Source of the DNA: Cupriavidus basilensis
GTDB lineage: Bacteria > Pseudomonadota > Gammaproteobacteria > Burkholderiales > Burkholderiaceae
Direction: 5' to 3'
DNA length: 64,000 nucleotides
Assembly: GCF_000876015.1 (NCBI RefSeq)
Contig: NZ_BBQM01000012.1
Location: 434,001-498,000 of the forward strand
The position numbers and the translations under genes were made by a program. The notes beneath the pieces were generated by a model that was not told the DNA's origin, made no database searches, and saw nothing but the letters and a program-made list of their open reading frames with translations. Shown in pieces: positions 46,449 through 54,706 of this stretch. How positions within the stretch are numbered: position 1 is the stretch's first letter; each line of letters starts with the position of its first letter.

Positions 46449-46615
46449 GAGGTTTCGGCGACGGAAGTGGGGGCTGGCGGCATGCCGCATGCAGTGATAA
46501 CGGCGCAATCGGCGCGAAATGTATGCCGGCCGCTTCGATCGCCCGCGTCATCGCGCACGCCCATCTCCTTGCCCGAAGGCCGCCATCCCCGCCGGAGGCA
46601 GCCGCCGCGCGGCGC

Positions 46616-47035
46616 TCAGCAGCGCCGCCGCTCCATCTGGTTGCGCAGGAAGAAGTAGCGTCCCCGGTAATGCTCCACCTCGGGCAGGCGCGCGCTGCGG
46701 CGCGCCGCGTAGTCGGCCTCGAGATCGCGCATCTGGCGCGCCAGCGTGGCGCACTGGTCGAGCCCGGCGGTGCGCGCCTGCTCGTTCTGCTCGCGTGCCA
46801 GGCGCGCCTGGTAGGCGCGCTCCTCGGCCGCCCGTTTCTTCAGGAACTGCTGGTTGGCCGCCTCGGTGGCCGGTTCCGGGCTGATGCGCGAGAGATTGCC
46901 GCCCACCTCGGCGGCCCGCCATCCCGGCGGGCAGGTGGTATCCGTGTAAAGGGTCTTGCCGCCGTCGACGCATTTGCCGGCGTGGGCAACGCCGATGCTC
47001 AGGCTCAGGGCGAGCAGGACAAGCCAGTGCCGCAT
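46616..47035 (-). CDS. Exported DUF4124-like protein
   Basis: This 139-residue protein has a Sec signal peptide (MRHWLVLLALSLSIGVAHA, cleavage near 19). The mature N-terminus is GKCVDGGKTLYTDTTCPPGW, similar to the DUF4124 motif in which a short beta domain with two cysteines precedes a coiled coil. The remainder is a basic and acidic helical region (FLKKRAAEERAYQARLAREQ). The function is unknown; periplasmic location is likely. The start is supported by the signal peptide. Confidence 0.72.
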   Translation of the reverse strand: MRHWLVLLALSLSIGVAHAGKCVDGGKTLYTDTTCPPGWRAAEVGGNLSRISPEPATEAANQQFLKKRAAEERAYQARLAREQNEQARTAGLDQCATLARQMRDLEADYAARRSARLPEVEHYRGRYFFLRNQMERRRC

Positions 47036-47260
47036 GGGGTCTCCTGTGGGCGCCCCAGCACGGGCGCATCCGGTTGCCGCGGATGGCCGCACGCGCCGGC
47101 GCTGTCGCGCGCATCGGTCGCTGCGCGGATTGGTCGCTTTGTCTGTGTTGTCCGCGTGTGGCCTGCCCGGCATTCTTATGCCGCGCATGCGGCTTGTCCA
47201 GCCCCGTTGGGCGGCCGCGACACGTTGCGCGGGTGCCGAGCCCGGGTGCCGCCCGGGCGC

Positions 47261-48451
47261 TCACTTCTCGCCGCCGTCCAGCGTGCCGATCAGGTCGGCC
47301 GCCACCGAGCGGCGCGCGTCCGCCGCGCGGAAATAGCGCACCAGCGTCGCCACGCTGGTATGGCCGGTCATGGCCATCGTTTCCGCCAGCGGCACCTGCC
47401 GCGCCGCCGCCTCCGTGACGAAACCGGAGCGCAGCGAGTGCGCCGAGAAGTCGCCCTCCAGCCCCGCCAGCTCGCAGCGCTGCCGGACGATCTTGCGCAC
47501 CGCCGCGGGCGACAGCGCCTCGCCCACGTGCCCGCCGCGGCGCACGCGCCGGAAGATCGCCCCCTCGCTCAGCCCGGCCGCCCGCAGCCAGGCCGCCAGC
47601 GCCGCGCCGGCCGCGCCGATCACCGGCTTGGCGTTGTCCGGCAGGTCGGAGCCCGACTGGTTGGTCTTGGACCAGCCCAGTTCATAGACGAATTCGCCCG
47701 GCCCGAGCCGCGTCAGGCTGGCCAGCGTGGCGCCGGCCACCTCCGAGCGCCGCCGGCCGCCGCTGGACCACGCGAACAGCAGCAGCGCGCGGTCGCGCAG
47801 GCCGATCAGCGAATCGTCGCAGGTAGCCAGCAGCCGCGCCAGCGGCTCGCGCGTCAGCGCCGCCTTGCGCGCCGGCCGCTCTCCGCGCCGGGCATAGGCG
47901 CGGCGCGTGCGGGACAGCAGTTCGCGCACCGCCGGGTCGGCGCAGGGGTTGGCATGGCCCTCCAGATGATGCGCCTTGGCGATGACCGCCAGCCGGTGCG
48001 CGAGCGTGGCCAGCGCGGGCGGGCCGGCACGGGCCTTGAGCCCGCCGGCGACCAGCGCCGCGTCGATGGCCGGCGGCAGCTCGCATACCGGGCCCTGCGG
48101 CGTGCTGCGCGTGGCGTGGTCTACCAGGAACTGGAGGACGACCGCCGGCTGGAGGGGAAGGGCGACCGGCTGGCCGTAGCGCAGGGCGAACCAGCCCGCC
48201 CAATAGCGGAGTGCGGAACGATAGCTGGCCACCGTGTTGGCGGATTCGCCTTCGCGGTACAGCGCTTCAGCGGCCTGGCGGCCAAGCGGATCGAGTTCGG
48301 ACGGACGAAGCGGCGCGGGGAAGTCGACATCGGAAAGGGCGGAAGAAGGATCGGACCGGCCCGCCACGCCTTGCGGCGCGGCATCGGCGGCATTCTTCGC
48401 TGCGTTTTCCGGGCTCCGGCCAAGGCTAGGGGGCGTTTTACGGGAAATCAT
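47261..48451 (-). CDS. Tyrosine recombinase (site-specific integrase)
   Basis: This 396-residue recombinase has an N-terminal core-binding SAM-like domain (about 50-190) and a C-terminal catalytic domain. All catalytic residues are recognisable: arginine near 234 (GGRRRSEVAG), lysine 262 (GWSKTNQSG), HSLR at 338-341, histidine 364 (TGHTS) and the nucleophile Tyr373 (VRYFRA). The first 50 residues are an unusual, alanine-rich extension. It diverges from a KfrA-like gene across a palindrome-rich region, and its start codon lies inside one palindrome. It is more like phage- or plasmid-type recombinases than XerC/XerD. Confidence 0.9.
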   Translation of the reverse strand: MISRKTPPSLGRSPENAAKNAADAAPQGVAGRSDPSSALSDVDFPAPLRPSELDPLGRQAAEALYREGESANTVASYRSALRYWAGWFALRYGQPVALPLQPAVVLQFLVDHATRSTPQGPVCELPPAIDAALVAGGLKARAGPPALATLAHRLAVIAKAHHLEGHANPCADPAVRELLSRTRRAYARRGERPARKAALTREPLARLLATCDDSLIGLRDRALLLFAWSSGGRRRSEVAGATLASLTRLGPGEFVYELGWSKTNQSGSDLPDNAKPVIGAAGAALAAWLRAAGLSEGAIFRRVRRGGHVGEALSPAAVRKIVRQRCELAGLEGDFSAHSLRSGFVTEAAARQVPLAETMAMTGHTSVATLVRYFRAADARRSVAADLIGTLDGGEK

Positions 48452-48463
48452 ATTAAATATGAT
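48447..48463. promoter_or_regulatory. AT-rich perfect palindrome over the recombinase start codon
   Basis: ATCATATTAAATATGAT is a perfect 8+1+8 palindrome in otherwise GC-rich DNA. It covers the recombinase ATG (48449-48451), so a protein bound there would block its expression. A second short dyad, GTATCAAATTATAC, lies about 10 bases further on. Confidence 0.6.
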
Positions 48464-48494
48464 GTAAGCTGTATCAAATTATACATCAAGGCAG

Positions 48495-48531
48495 GATAAG
48501 GCGCGATAACTATTCCTTATCGAGCCTTATC
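48495..48531. promoter_or_regulatory. Long inverted repeat in the recombinase-KfrA intergenic region
   Basis: Two 15-base arms (GATAAGGCGCGATAA and TTATCGAGCCTTATC) match with one mismatch around a 7-base loop. It lies about 40 bases before the KfrA-like start codon. KfrA proteins of plasmids repress their own gene by binding operators in its promoter, so autoregulation is a reasonable inference. A recombination site for the divergent recombinase is an alternative. Confidence 0.6.
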
Positions 48532-48572
48532 TGCTTGTCTGCCGCCAACACCGCCAGGACGATTGCCCAACC

Positions 48573-49544
48573 ATGCAAAACGCCGACTTTCCCGCCGCCA
48601 CCCGCGCCCGCGCCATCACCCGCGAAGACGTCTGGCAGGCCGCCGACGCCTTGCTGCTGGCCGGCCAGCGCCCGACCATCGAACGCATCCGCCTCCATCT
48701 GGGGCGCGGCTCGCCCAATACCGTCAGCCCGCACCTCGACGCCTGGTTCGCTGGCCTTGGCGCGCGCCTGCAGGACCCCCAGGCGTTTGCGGCCCCGGCC
48801 AGCCTGCCCGATCCGGTGAACCAGGCGGCCCGCTACCTGTGGGAAGCCGCGCAGGCCGAAGCCCGCGCCGCGGCAGCAGCCGGCTTTGCCGACCGCGAGG
48901 CCGCCTTGCGGGCCGCGGAGCAGACACTGGAAACGGAGCGGGGCGCCCTGGCGCAGGAGCGCGCGGTGCTGGAAGCCCGCCTGCAAGCCGCCGACAGCGC
49001 GCTGGCCGAACTGGCCCGCGCCCGCGACGAAGCCGGCGAGCGCGCCGCTCGCGCCGAATCGCAATTGCAGGCCCGCGAGGCCGACAACCAGGCATTGCGC
49101 GACCGGCTGGCGCAAGCCCAGCAGGAGAAAGACACCCAGCGGACCGAAGCCGCCAGCCAGCGCGCGGCCTGGGATAAGGAGCGCGAGACGATGGCCGAGC
49201 GGGCCAGCGCGAACGAGCGCCGCATGGCGCTGGAACTCGATGCCGCGCGCGTGGCGGCGAAAGAAGGGCAGCGACTGCTGGAGGGCGAACGCCGCGCGGC
49301 GCAACAGAAACTGGCCGAAGCCGCGGACGCCGCCGCGCGTCAGGCCGGCGAGGCGACGCGGCTCGGCAATCTGGTGGCGGTGCTGGAAGAACGGCTCAGG
49401 CAGCAGGAGGGGATGCTGACGGAATACCGGCAGTTGCTGGAGAGCCGTGGCGGTGCTGTGCCGGAGACCCAGCGCGCGGTGCGGCCGGGTGTGGCAAGGA
49501 GTCGTCAGTTACGGGCGGCTAGGGCGCCACGGGTGAAGATTTGA
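48573..49544 (+). CDS. KfrA-like DNA-binding protein with long coiled coil
   Basis: This 323-residue protein has an N-terminal KfrA/plasmid replication region DNA-binding domain (about 10-110: ITREDVWQAADALLLAGQRP, IRLHLGRGSPNTVSPHLDAW) followed by an almost continuous alanine- and glutamate-rich coiled coil (about 110-290) and a basic tail. KfrA proteins are plasmid-encoded architectural regulators. Here the gene is paired divergently with a tyrosine recombinase, with no plasmid replication or partition genes nearby. Its likely roles are repression of the pair and organisation of DNA during recombination; both are inferences. Confidence 0.85.
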   Translation: MQNADFPAATRARAITREDVWQAADALLLAGQRPTIERIRLHLGRGSPNTVSPHLDAWFAGLGARLQDPQAFAAPASLPDPVNQAARYLWEAAQAEARAAAAAGFADREAALRAAEQTLETERGALAQERAVLEARLQAADSALAELARARDEAGERAARAESQLQAREADNQALRDRLAQAQQEKDTQRTEAASQRAAWDKERETMAERASANERRMALELDAARVAAKEGQRLLEGERRAAQQKLAEAADAAARQAGEATRLGNLVAVLEERLRQQEGMLTEYRQLLESRGGAVPETQRAVRPGVARSRQLRAARAPRVKI

Positions 49545-49617
49545 GGGCGACTCTGTATAAAGCAAAAAATTAAGATTGAATCGTAAGATTCTGATTTATA
49601 TATGGATTTATAAATAT
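49545..49617. repeat. AT-rich boundary segment with short palindromes
   Basis: Composition drops abruptly from GC-rich to AT-rich after the KfrA-like gene. GAATCGTAAGATTC (49578-49591) and ATTTATAAAT (49606-49615) are short perfect dyads. The segment separates the GC-rich recombinase pair from the lower-GC effector islet and may hold terminators for the two convergent genes. Confidence 0.5.
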
Positions 49618-50091
49618 CTAACGTATCACATCAGAAGGCATCGGAACCCCCTTGTCCACCACGCCATGCGTGGGCAGGCTACAGCATGCGTGCGGGCACG
49701 CGGGAACAAACTCGATCTGCGCCGAGCGCGAAGGCAGGCCAGCGATCGGCACGTTATAGGAATCTCCCGGCTCCACGACGTGAACGCGGTCGACCTGAAA
49801 TCCTCTGATGGCCAGAAATCGCCCAATTGTCTCTGCCCGGCCCTTTGCGAGCGACTTGCCCGCCCGCTCGCTGGCGTCTGCATGACCGTAGATACCGAAG
49901 TCGCTGTAGTTCGGGTAATGCACTTTCAGGTCCGCGAGCCAGCCGCCAAGGCGAAGAGCATTTTCGGCGTCGAGCGCCGCGGAATTGTCCGGGAAAACAA
50001 GGTCCAGACCCTGTGCCGGGCTACATGCGAGCGCCGCTGTTGTCATGCAACTGGCGACCATTGCGAGGATATTATTCAGAGCAAACGACAT
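49618..50091 (-). CDS. Exported OmpA-like domain protein next to the PAAR-peptidase gene
   Basis: This 157-residue protein has a signal peptide (hydrophobic core LNNILAMVASCMTTAALA, cleavage near ACSP) and an OmpA-like peptidoglycan-binding domain: a short beta start LVFPDNSAALDAENALRL, then IYGHADASERAGKSLAKGRAE, where GHADASE corresponds to the GHTD-type motif. The C-terminus is cysteine-bearing (PACPHACCSLPTHG) and not typical of OmpA. Its ATG at 50091 overlaps the end of the PAAR-M35 gene by 20 bases, so the two are co-transcribed. An immunity or accessory role for the adjoining toxin-like protein is an inference. Confidence 0.68.
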   Translation of the reverse strand: MSFALNNILAMVASCMTTAALACSPAQGLDLVFPDNSAALDAENALRLGGWLADLKVHYPNYSDFGIYGHADASERAGKSLAKGRAETIGRFLAIRGFQVDRVHVVEPGDSYNVPIAGLPSRSAQIEFVPACPHACCSLPTHGVVDKGVPMPSDVIR

Positions 50092-51058
50092 AGCCGGCGA
50101 TGTTATCCGCATTTACAAGAGTCCTTGGATCTTTAGCATTGGCCATTTTCTTCGCGGTCAAAGTGGAATACCAAGGATCGCGCGAACCAAATACGTCATC
50201 GAAGTGAGAGACCTCATGCACTAAGGTCAGCAGTTGAGAGTCGAATAGCGGATGACGGTGGCGCAAAGTGCAAAAATCCAATCGGATGGCAATAGTATGG
50301 GTAGCCGTGTCCGGCGCGCAAACTTCTGCAACAGCGCCTGGACTTTCCGGGCGAGAGACACATCCCACCGTACGCATCGCCTCGTAGGAATATCGGATGA
50401 AGTTGGCCGGGCCTAGAATCGCTAGAACGTGCCGCATCCTTTCTAGTCCCGAGGAAATGGCAGAACGGGCTTCCTGATCTGCCATGCCAAACCAGGTCCG
50501 AAACCACTCCTGATCGGAGGCATTCCATCGTGCCAGTTGTTGGACTCGCTCGTTTACGAGGCCAAGCGCTTCATCACGAAGTATCAGGATATGCTTGCGA
50601 AAGTCCTCATTGCTCATGTTCGGGCAGATCAGATCCGGGTGATCTCTCAGGTTGCCGGACTCGTCTTCCGTAAATTTTTCACTGGTTGCTGGCCTGTAAG
50701 TACTTGGCACCCCTTTGGGCTGGCCGAGATCGCTCCGAATATTGACAGCAACGACAAAGCTGTTTTGCGAAGGAATGACCAGCGCCTTGTCTTTGCACTG
50801 GCACATCACTCTAGCTCCCAGGACAAGAATCTTACGCCCGTCCGTGAGCGTGAAGGAGGGAGATACATCATTCAACACTGGCCCACCTACATTGCAAACC
50901 GGGCAGGTAGCAAAATCCCCCTCTGCGGCGACAGGGACGCCGTGGTGGCTGAAGGTTGACACGGTTGAAATCAGCACTCCGTTATTGGCTGTCCTGTCCC
51001 CATGTTTCAACACCTCCCGCATGTCGCTCACATTCGTCTCCGCTATCTCGCTACACAT
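50072..51058 (-). CDS. PAAR domain-M35 metallopeptidase fusion, type VI secretion effector-like
   Basis: This 328-residue protein has an N-terminal PAAR-like domain (about 14-103: VLKHGDRTANNGVLI, AAEGDFATCPVC, GARVMCQC), the spike-tip module of type VI secretion systems. The C-terminal half (about 150-328) resembles aspzincin M35 endopeptidases. It has WNASDQEWFRTWFG, the zinc motif HEVSH at 281-285, an aspartate third ligand at 294 (FGSRDPWY) and LVNADNIAGY near the end. There is no signal peptide, as expected for a PAAR-delivered toxin. GC content is clearly lower than in the neighbourhood. An exported OmpA-like gene overlaps its 3' end. A start at 51022 (MREVLKHG) is also possible. Confidence 0.78.
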   Translation of the reverse strand: MCSEIAETNVSDMREVLKHGDRTANNGVLISTVSTFSHHGVPVAAEGDFATCPVCNVGGPVLNDVSPSFTLTDGRKILVLGARVMCQCKDKALVIPSQNSFVVAVNIRSDLGQPKGVPSTYRPATSEKFTEDESGNLRDHPDLICPNMSNEDFRKHILILRDEALGLVNERVQQLARWNASDQEWFRTWFGMADQEARSAISSGLERMRHVLAILGPANFIRYSYEAMRTVGCVSRPESPGAVAEVCAPDTATHTIAIRLDFCTLRHRHPLFDSQLLTLVHEVSHFDDVFGSRDPWYSTLTAKKMANAKDPRTLVNADNIAGYVVCSE

Positions 51059-51095
51059 CGAGGATGGATGCGTAGGATCTAATTTTCGTAAGAAA

Positions 51096-51317
51096 TTAGA
51101 AACCCCGCACTAAGATTTTCTCCCATGTCGCAGAATGCTGCTGTTTTGGTACTATTTGTTGCGCTTTGGGTGTGGACGGAATGTAAAGGTAAGTGAAATC
51201 TGAGTTGAGGCGGGCAGGATATTTGGTATTGCCAAATAATTTAAATGCTTCTGCCTCATTTTTCGATTTCGAAAAATAGAAGATTAATCTGATCTGTATG
51301 GGGGAGGCGAGAGGCAA
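51096..51317 (-). other. Possible small reading frame in AT-rich DNA
   Basis: A 73-codon frame (TTG start, containing IFYFSKSKNEAEAFKLFGN) lies 37 bases upstream of the PAAR gene in the same orientation. It has no clear ribosome binding site and no family I recognise. It may be a gene remnant, a small co-transcribed gene, or chance. Confidence 0.22.
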
Positions 51318-51340
51318 TGGGCCTTCCTATGGCGAATAGA

Positions 51341-51361
51341 GAACCATTCGGGAGATGGTTC
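51341..51361. terminator. Hairpin near the right edge of the lower-GC islet
   Basis: GAACCAT and ATGGTTC form a 7-bp stem around TCGGGAG, about 50 bases from the acetyltransferase stop codon. It might end that minus-strand gene or mark the islet boundary; there is no obvious T-run. Confidence 0.3.
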
Positions 51362-51410
51362 CCATGCCAGCACTACTGACTAGTATTGAAAACCCAGCTT
51401 CTCGCCAGTT

Positions 51411-51941
51411 TCAATCCAGATGCTTATAAAAAAACGTCGTCCCGCAAAACGCCCCGTCCGGCATCAGGGCATATTTCGGCACGGTGCCCACCGCTTCCCA
51501 TCCCGCCCTTTGATATAGCCGCTCGGCGTCGCCGCCGGTAACGGTATCGAGCACCAGCACGGTCTTGCCTTCCGCGCGCGCCACCGCGTCGACGGCCGCC
51601 ATCAGCCGCTGCGCAACCCCGCGGCGGCGTGCCCGGCGGTGGACCAGCAACTTGGCAACGTCGGCCCGATGCGGCTGGTTGTCGGGCTGGGCAAGGATCA
51701 GTTGCACGGTGCCGAGGATGCCGCCGTCGTGGTCTTCGGCGACCAGCAGGGCGCGTTCCTCGCGCGAAACGCCCTCGGCCACGCCGCGCCAGAATGCCTC
51801 GGCCTTGTCGCGCGGCAGCGGCAGCATGAAGCTGACCGAGGCGCCGCCTTCGACACAATCGACCAGCACGTCGGCCAGGGCCGGCACGCTGGCCGCCGCT
51901 TCGTCGGCGCCGAGCCGGCGCACGCGGACATCGTCAGTCAT
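51411..51941 (-). CDS. GNAT-family N-acetyltransferase
   Basis: This 176-residue protein has the GNAT fold. The acetyl-CoA pyrophosphate-binding motif is visible as VHRRARRRGVAQRLMAAVD, preceded by the beta strand LGTVQLILAQ and followed by VLDTVTGGDAERLYQRAGWE, typical of motifs B and C. It resembles single-domain acetyltransferases annotated for small molecules or antibiotics, but substrate specificity cannot be read. Its GC-rich composition shows that it lies outside the low-GC islet and on the backbone. Confidence 0.85.
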   Translation of the reverse strand: MTDDVRVRRLGADEAAASVPALADVLVDCVEGGASVSFMLPLPRDKAEAFWRGVAEGVSREERALLVAEDHDGGILGTVQLILAQPDNQPHRADVAKLLVHRRARRRGVAQRLMAAVDAVARAEGKTVLVLDTVTGGDAERLYQRAGWEAVGTVPKYALMPDGAFCGTTFFYKHLD

Positions 51942-52023
51942 CTGTTTCTCCGTGGCGGTGAAACCTCAAGTCATTTCCAGAAATGACCTGCAACCTGCTG
52001 ATTAAAATGCGATTTACTGCGAA

Positions 52024-53592
52024 TCAACCATTCCGCAGCAAATGCTTCTGGATCTTGCCGCTGGTGGTCTTGGGCAGCGCGTCGAGCAGGTAGTAGCGGC
52101 GCGGACGCTTGTAGGCGGCCAGCCGGTCGCCGTGCACGAGGAAGGCATCGAGCACTTCGGCGCCGATCTCGGCGCCGGGCTTGGCGACCACGTAGGCGGT
52201 GACGATGTGGCCCCAGGTTTCGTCCGGCTCGCCGATCACGGCGGCTTCGAGCACGCCGGGGTGTTCGATCAGCGCATCCTCGACTTCGCGCGGGTACACG
52301 TTCTCGGCGCCCGAATTGATCATGTAGTCGATGCGGTCGCGTACCCAGAGATAGCCGTCTCCGTCCAGGCTGCCGAGGTCGCCGGTGTGGTACCAGCCGT
52401 AGGCGAGGGCGCGCTCGTTGGCGTCCGGGCGGTTGAGGTAGCCGGCCATCATGCACGGCCCGCGCACCAGGATCTCGCCGACTTCGCCGGGCGCGCACGG
52501 TTGGGACGGGTCGGTGGGGGCGCCGTCGTCGCTCAGGGCGGCCACCACGAGGTCGTGGTTGAGCGAGGGCAGGCCGGCCGAGCCGGCGTGGCTGAGTTGC
52601 TCGTGCGGATACAGCACCGACATGCACGGCCCCATCTCGGTGGTGCCGTAGACCTGGACCAGGCCGGCGCCGATGGTGCGGTCCCACTCGCGGATCAGGT
52701 GCGGCGCCATCGACGCGCCGCCATACTCGACCAGCCGCAGCGAGGACACGTCGCGCGTGCTGACGTCGGGGTGGTGCAGCATCATGGTGATCATGGTCGG
52801 CGCGGCGAAAAAGTGCGTGACCTTTTCCTGCTCGACCAGCGCCCATGCCTCGCCGGCGTCGAAGCGGCGCAGCAGCACCTGCGTGGCGCCCAGGTGCAGG
52901 CGCGGCAGGAAGCTGGTGTGCAGCTCGGCGGTGTGGTTGAGCGGCGCGATCGACAGGCCCACGTCCTCGCGCGACAGCGTCATGACCTGATGCATCATCG
53001 CGTTGTGCGCCAGCTTGCTGCGGTGGGTGTGCAGCACGCCCTTGGGCCGGCCGGTGGTGCCGCTGGTGTACATCAGGATGCAGGGATCGTTCTCGTCCAC
53101 CGCGATGCCGGGCGCGTGGTCCGGCTGCGCGGCGGTCAACGTGTCCAGCCGGTGGGTGGCGAAAGCCGGCGCGGGGCCGGGATCGGCATAGATCCAGTGC
53201 GTGGTGCCGGGCACCAGCTCGGCCGCCTTTTGCACCACGGACGCGCCTTCTTCCTCGAACAGCAGCGCGCGGGCCTTGCCGTCTTCGAGAATGAACGCCA
53301 GCTCCTGCGCCGCCAGCCGGTAGTTGACCGGGTTGAAGATCGCGCCCACGCGCGCCACCGCCAGCATGCTGAAGACGAAGGCCGGGGTGTTGTAGAGGAA
53401 GGCCGCTACCACGTCGCCGTGGCCGATGCCGATCGACCGCAGCGCGTGGGCATGGCGGTTGACCTCGGCTTCCATCTCGGCATAGGTCCAGGCGCGGCGC
53501 GCGGCGCCCATGCCGGCGACCAGCGCGGTCTTGCGCGGCAGGTAGCGCGCGGGCCAGGAAAGGGTGTCGCTCAGCGTAAGGACGTGACTCAA
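52024..53592 (-). CDS. AMP-forming acyl-CoA synthetase
   Basis: This 522-residue ANL-superfamily ligase carries ILMYTSGTTGRPKGVLHTH, VQVYGTTEMGP, WYHTGDLGSLDGDGY and the catalytic lysine in LPKTTSGKIQKHLLRNG. I place the start at a TTG (53592, LSHVLTLS read as Met) because GGAG lies seven bases upstream, and upstream ATGs would give an implausible extension. It probably activates a fatty or branched acid for the acyl-CoA carboxylase pathway transcribed divergently at 55,760-61,478. The exact acid is unknown. Confidence 0.83.
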   Translation of the reverse strand: MSHVLTLSDTLSWPARYLPRKTALVAGMGAARRAWTYAEMEAEVNRHAHALRSIGIGHGDVVAAFLYNTPAFVFSMLAVARVGAIFNPVNYRLAAQELAFILEDGKARALLFEEEGASVVQKAAELVPGTTHWIYADPGPAPAFATHRLDTLTAAQPDHAPGIAVDENDPCILMYTSGTTGRPKGVLHTHRSKLAHNAMMHQVMTLSREDVGLSIAPLNHTAELHTSFLPRLHLGATQVLLRRFDAGEAWALVEQEKVTHFFAAPTMITMMLHHPDVSTRDVSSLRLVEYGGASMAPHLIREWDRTIGAGLVQVYGTTEMGPCMSVLYPHEQLSHAGSAGLPSLNHDLVVAALSDDGAPTDPSQPCAPGEVGEILVRGPCMMAGYLNRPDANERALAYGWYHTGDLGSLDGDGYLWVRDRIDYMINSGAENVYPREVEDALIEHPGVLEAAVIGEPDETWGHIVTAYVVAKPGAEIGAEVLDAFLVHGDRLAAYKRPRRYYLLDALPKTTSGKIQKHLLRNG

Positions 53593-53893
53593 GGCAATGC
53601 TCCGACGGCGAGAAAAGGGAAAAAAGGGGGAAACCGGGCGGCATGGCGCCGGCCGGTCAAAACCCTCGAATATAAGCGGCGGGCCGCTTTTTGGGAAATA
53701 ACCAATCGCATTGTGCATATGCGCGGTGGCCGGGGTTGCCGCCCGCCAGCGTTGATATGGCGCATATGGCATGCCGTGCGGGCAAGCCGCGCGCAACCAC
53801 TTGGCGCAAGACCGCCGGCTGGCCCGGGGCGCACAATCGTAGCGACCGCCGGCCCGCCCGGCCGCCCGCCAAGACCGTCCACCAAGACCGCCC
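53593..53893. promoter_or_regulatory. Divergent intergenic region, acyl-CoA synthetase and TIGR03084-like genes
   Basis: About 300 bases with no credible gene. It must contain promoters for both directions. Two GATATGG/CATATGG-type words (around 53752-53766) give the dyad GATATGGCGCATATGGCATATG-like appearance in part, but no convincing operator or hexamer pair is evident. Confidence 0.3.
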
Positions 53894-54706
53894 ATGAAAG
53901 ACACCTGCCAGGACCTGCTGGTCGAATACCGCGAGCTCGACGCGCTGGCCGCGTCCCTGAACGCCGCCCAGTGGCGCCAGCCCGGCGCCTTCTACGGCTG
54001 GAGCGCGTGGGACGAGATCGCTCACCTGTGCTACTTCGACCAGACCGCGCTGCAGTCCGCCACCGAGCCCGAAGCCTTCCTGCGCGGCGCGCAGGCGCTC
54101 GGCGCGCTGATGGCGGCCGGCGGCCATATCAGCGCGGTGGCGCGCGAACAATACGGCCACCTCGACGGCCCCGCGCTGCTGGCGTACTGGCGGCCTGTCC
54201 ACGAACGGCTGGCGGGTACGCTGGCGGCGCTGGACCCCAAGGCCCGGCTGCCCTGGTACGGTCCGCCGATGAGCGCGCGCAGCTTTGCCACGGCGCGCCT
54301 GATGGAAACCTGGGCGCACGGACAGGATGTATGGGATACCGTCGGCCGCATACGCCAGCCCACGGCGCGGCTGCGCCATATCGCCCATATCGGCGCCACC
54401 ACCTATGGCTGGACCTTCGTCAACCGCGGCGAGGCGGTGCCGGGGCCGGCGCCCCATGTCGCGCTGACCGCGCCGGACGGCCAGACGTGGACCTGGAATG
54501 ACCCGCAGCCGGACAACTTCGTGCGCGGCAGCGCCGAGGATTTCTGCCTGCTGGTGACGCAGCGCCGCCACCTCGACGACACCGCGCTCGCATACAGCGC
54601 GGGCCCCGCGCAGATGTGGCTGGCGCAGGCGCAGTGCTTCGCCGGCCCGCCCGCCACCGGCCCGGCGGCCGGCACGCGCGTGGTGCGCGCGGCGCGGGCC
54701 GGGTGA
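53894..54706 (+). CDS. TIGR03084-like metal-binding protein (DinB/maleylpyruvate-isomerase fold)
   Basis: This 270-residue protein resembles the TIGR03084 family, which has an N-terminal DinB-like metal-binding four-helix bundle followed by a smaller domain. Likely metal ligands are the histidine of DEIAHLCYFD near residue 42 and those of ETWAHGQDVWD near residue 140. The family is best known in actinobacteria, where relatives use mycothiol; a thiol-dependent isomerase or transferase role is possible here but unproven. Its TGA overlaps the GTG start of the next gene by four bases, so the two are translationally coupled. Confidence 0.7.
   Translation: MKDTCQDLLVEYRELDALAASLNAAQWRQPGAFYGWSAWDEIAHLCYFDQTALQSATEPEAFLRGAQALGALMAAGGHISAVAREQYGHLDGPALLAYWRPVHERLAGTLAALDPKARLPWYGPPMSARSFATARLMETWAHGQDVWDTVGRIRQPTARLRHIAHIGATTYGWTFVNRGEAVPGPAPHVALTAPDGQTWTWNDPQPDNFVRGSAEDFCLLVTQRRHLDDTALAYSAGPAQMWLAQAQCFAGPPATGPAAGTRVVRAARAG

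Noticed and set aside
47261-51410. Interpretation of the recombinase-KfrA region as an integrated plasmid or prophage.
   Set aside because: No replication, partition, conjugation, capsid or lysis genes are visible; only the module and a small islet are supported.
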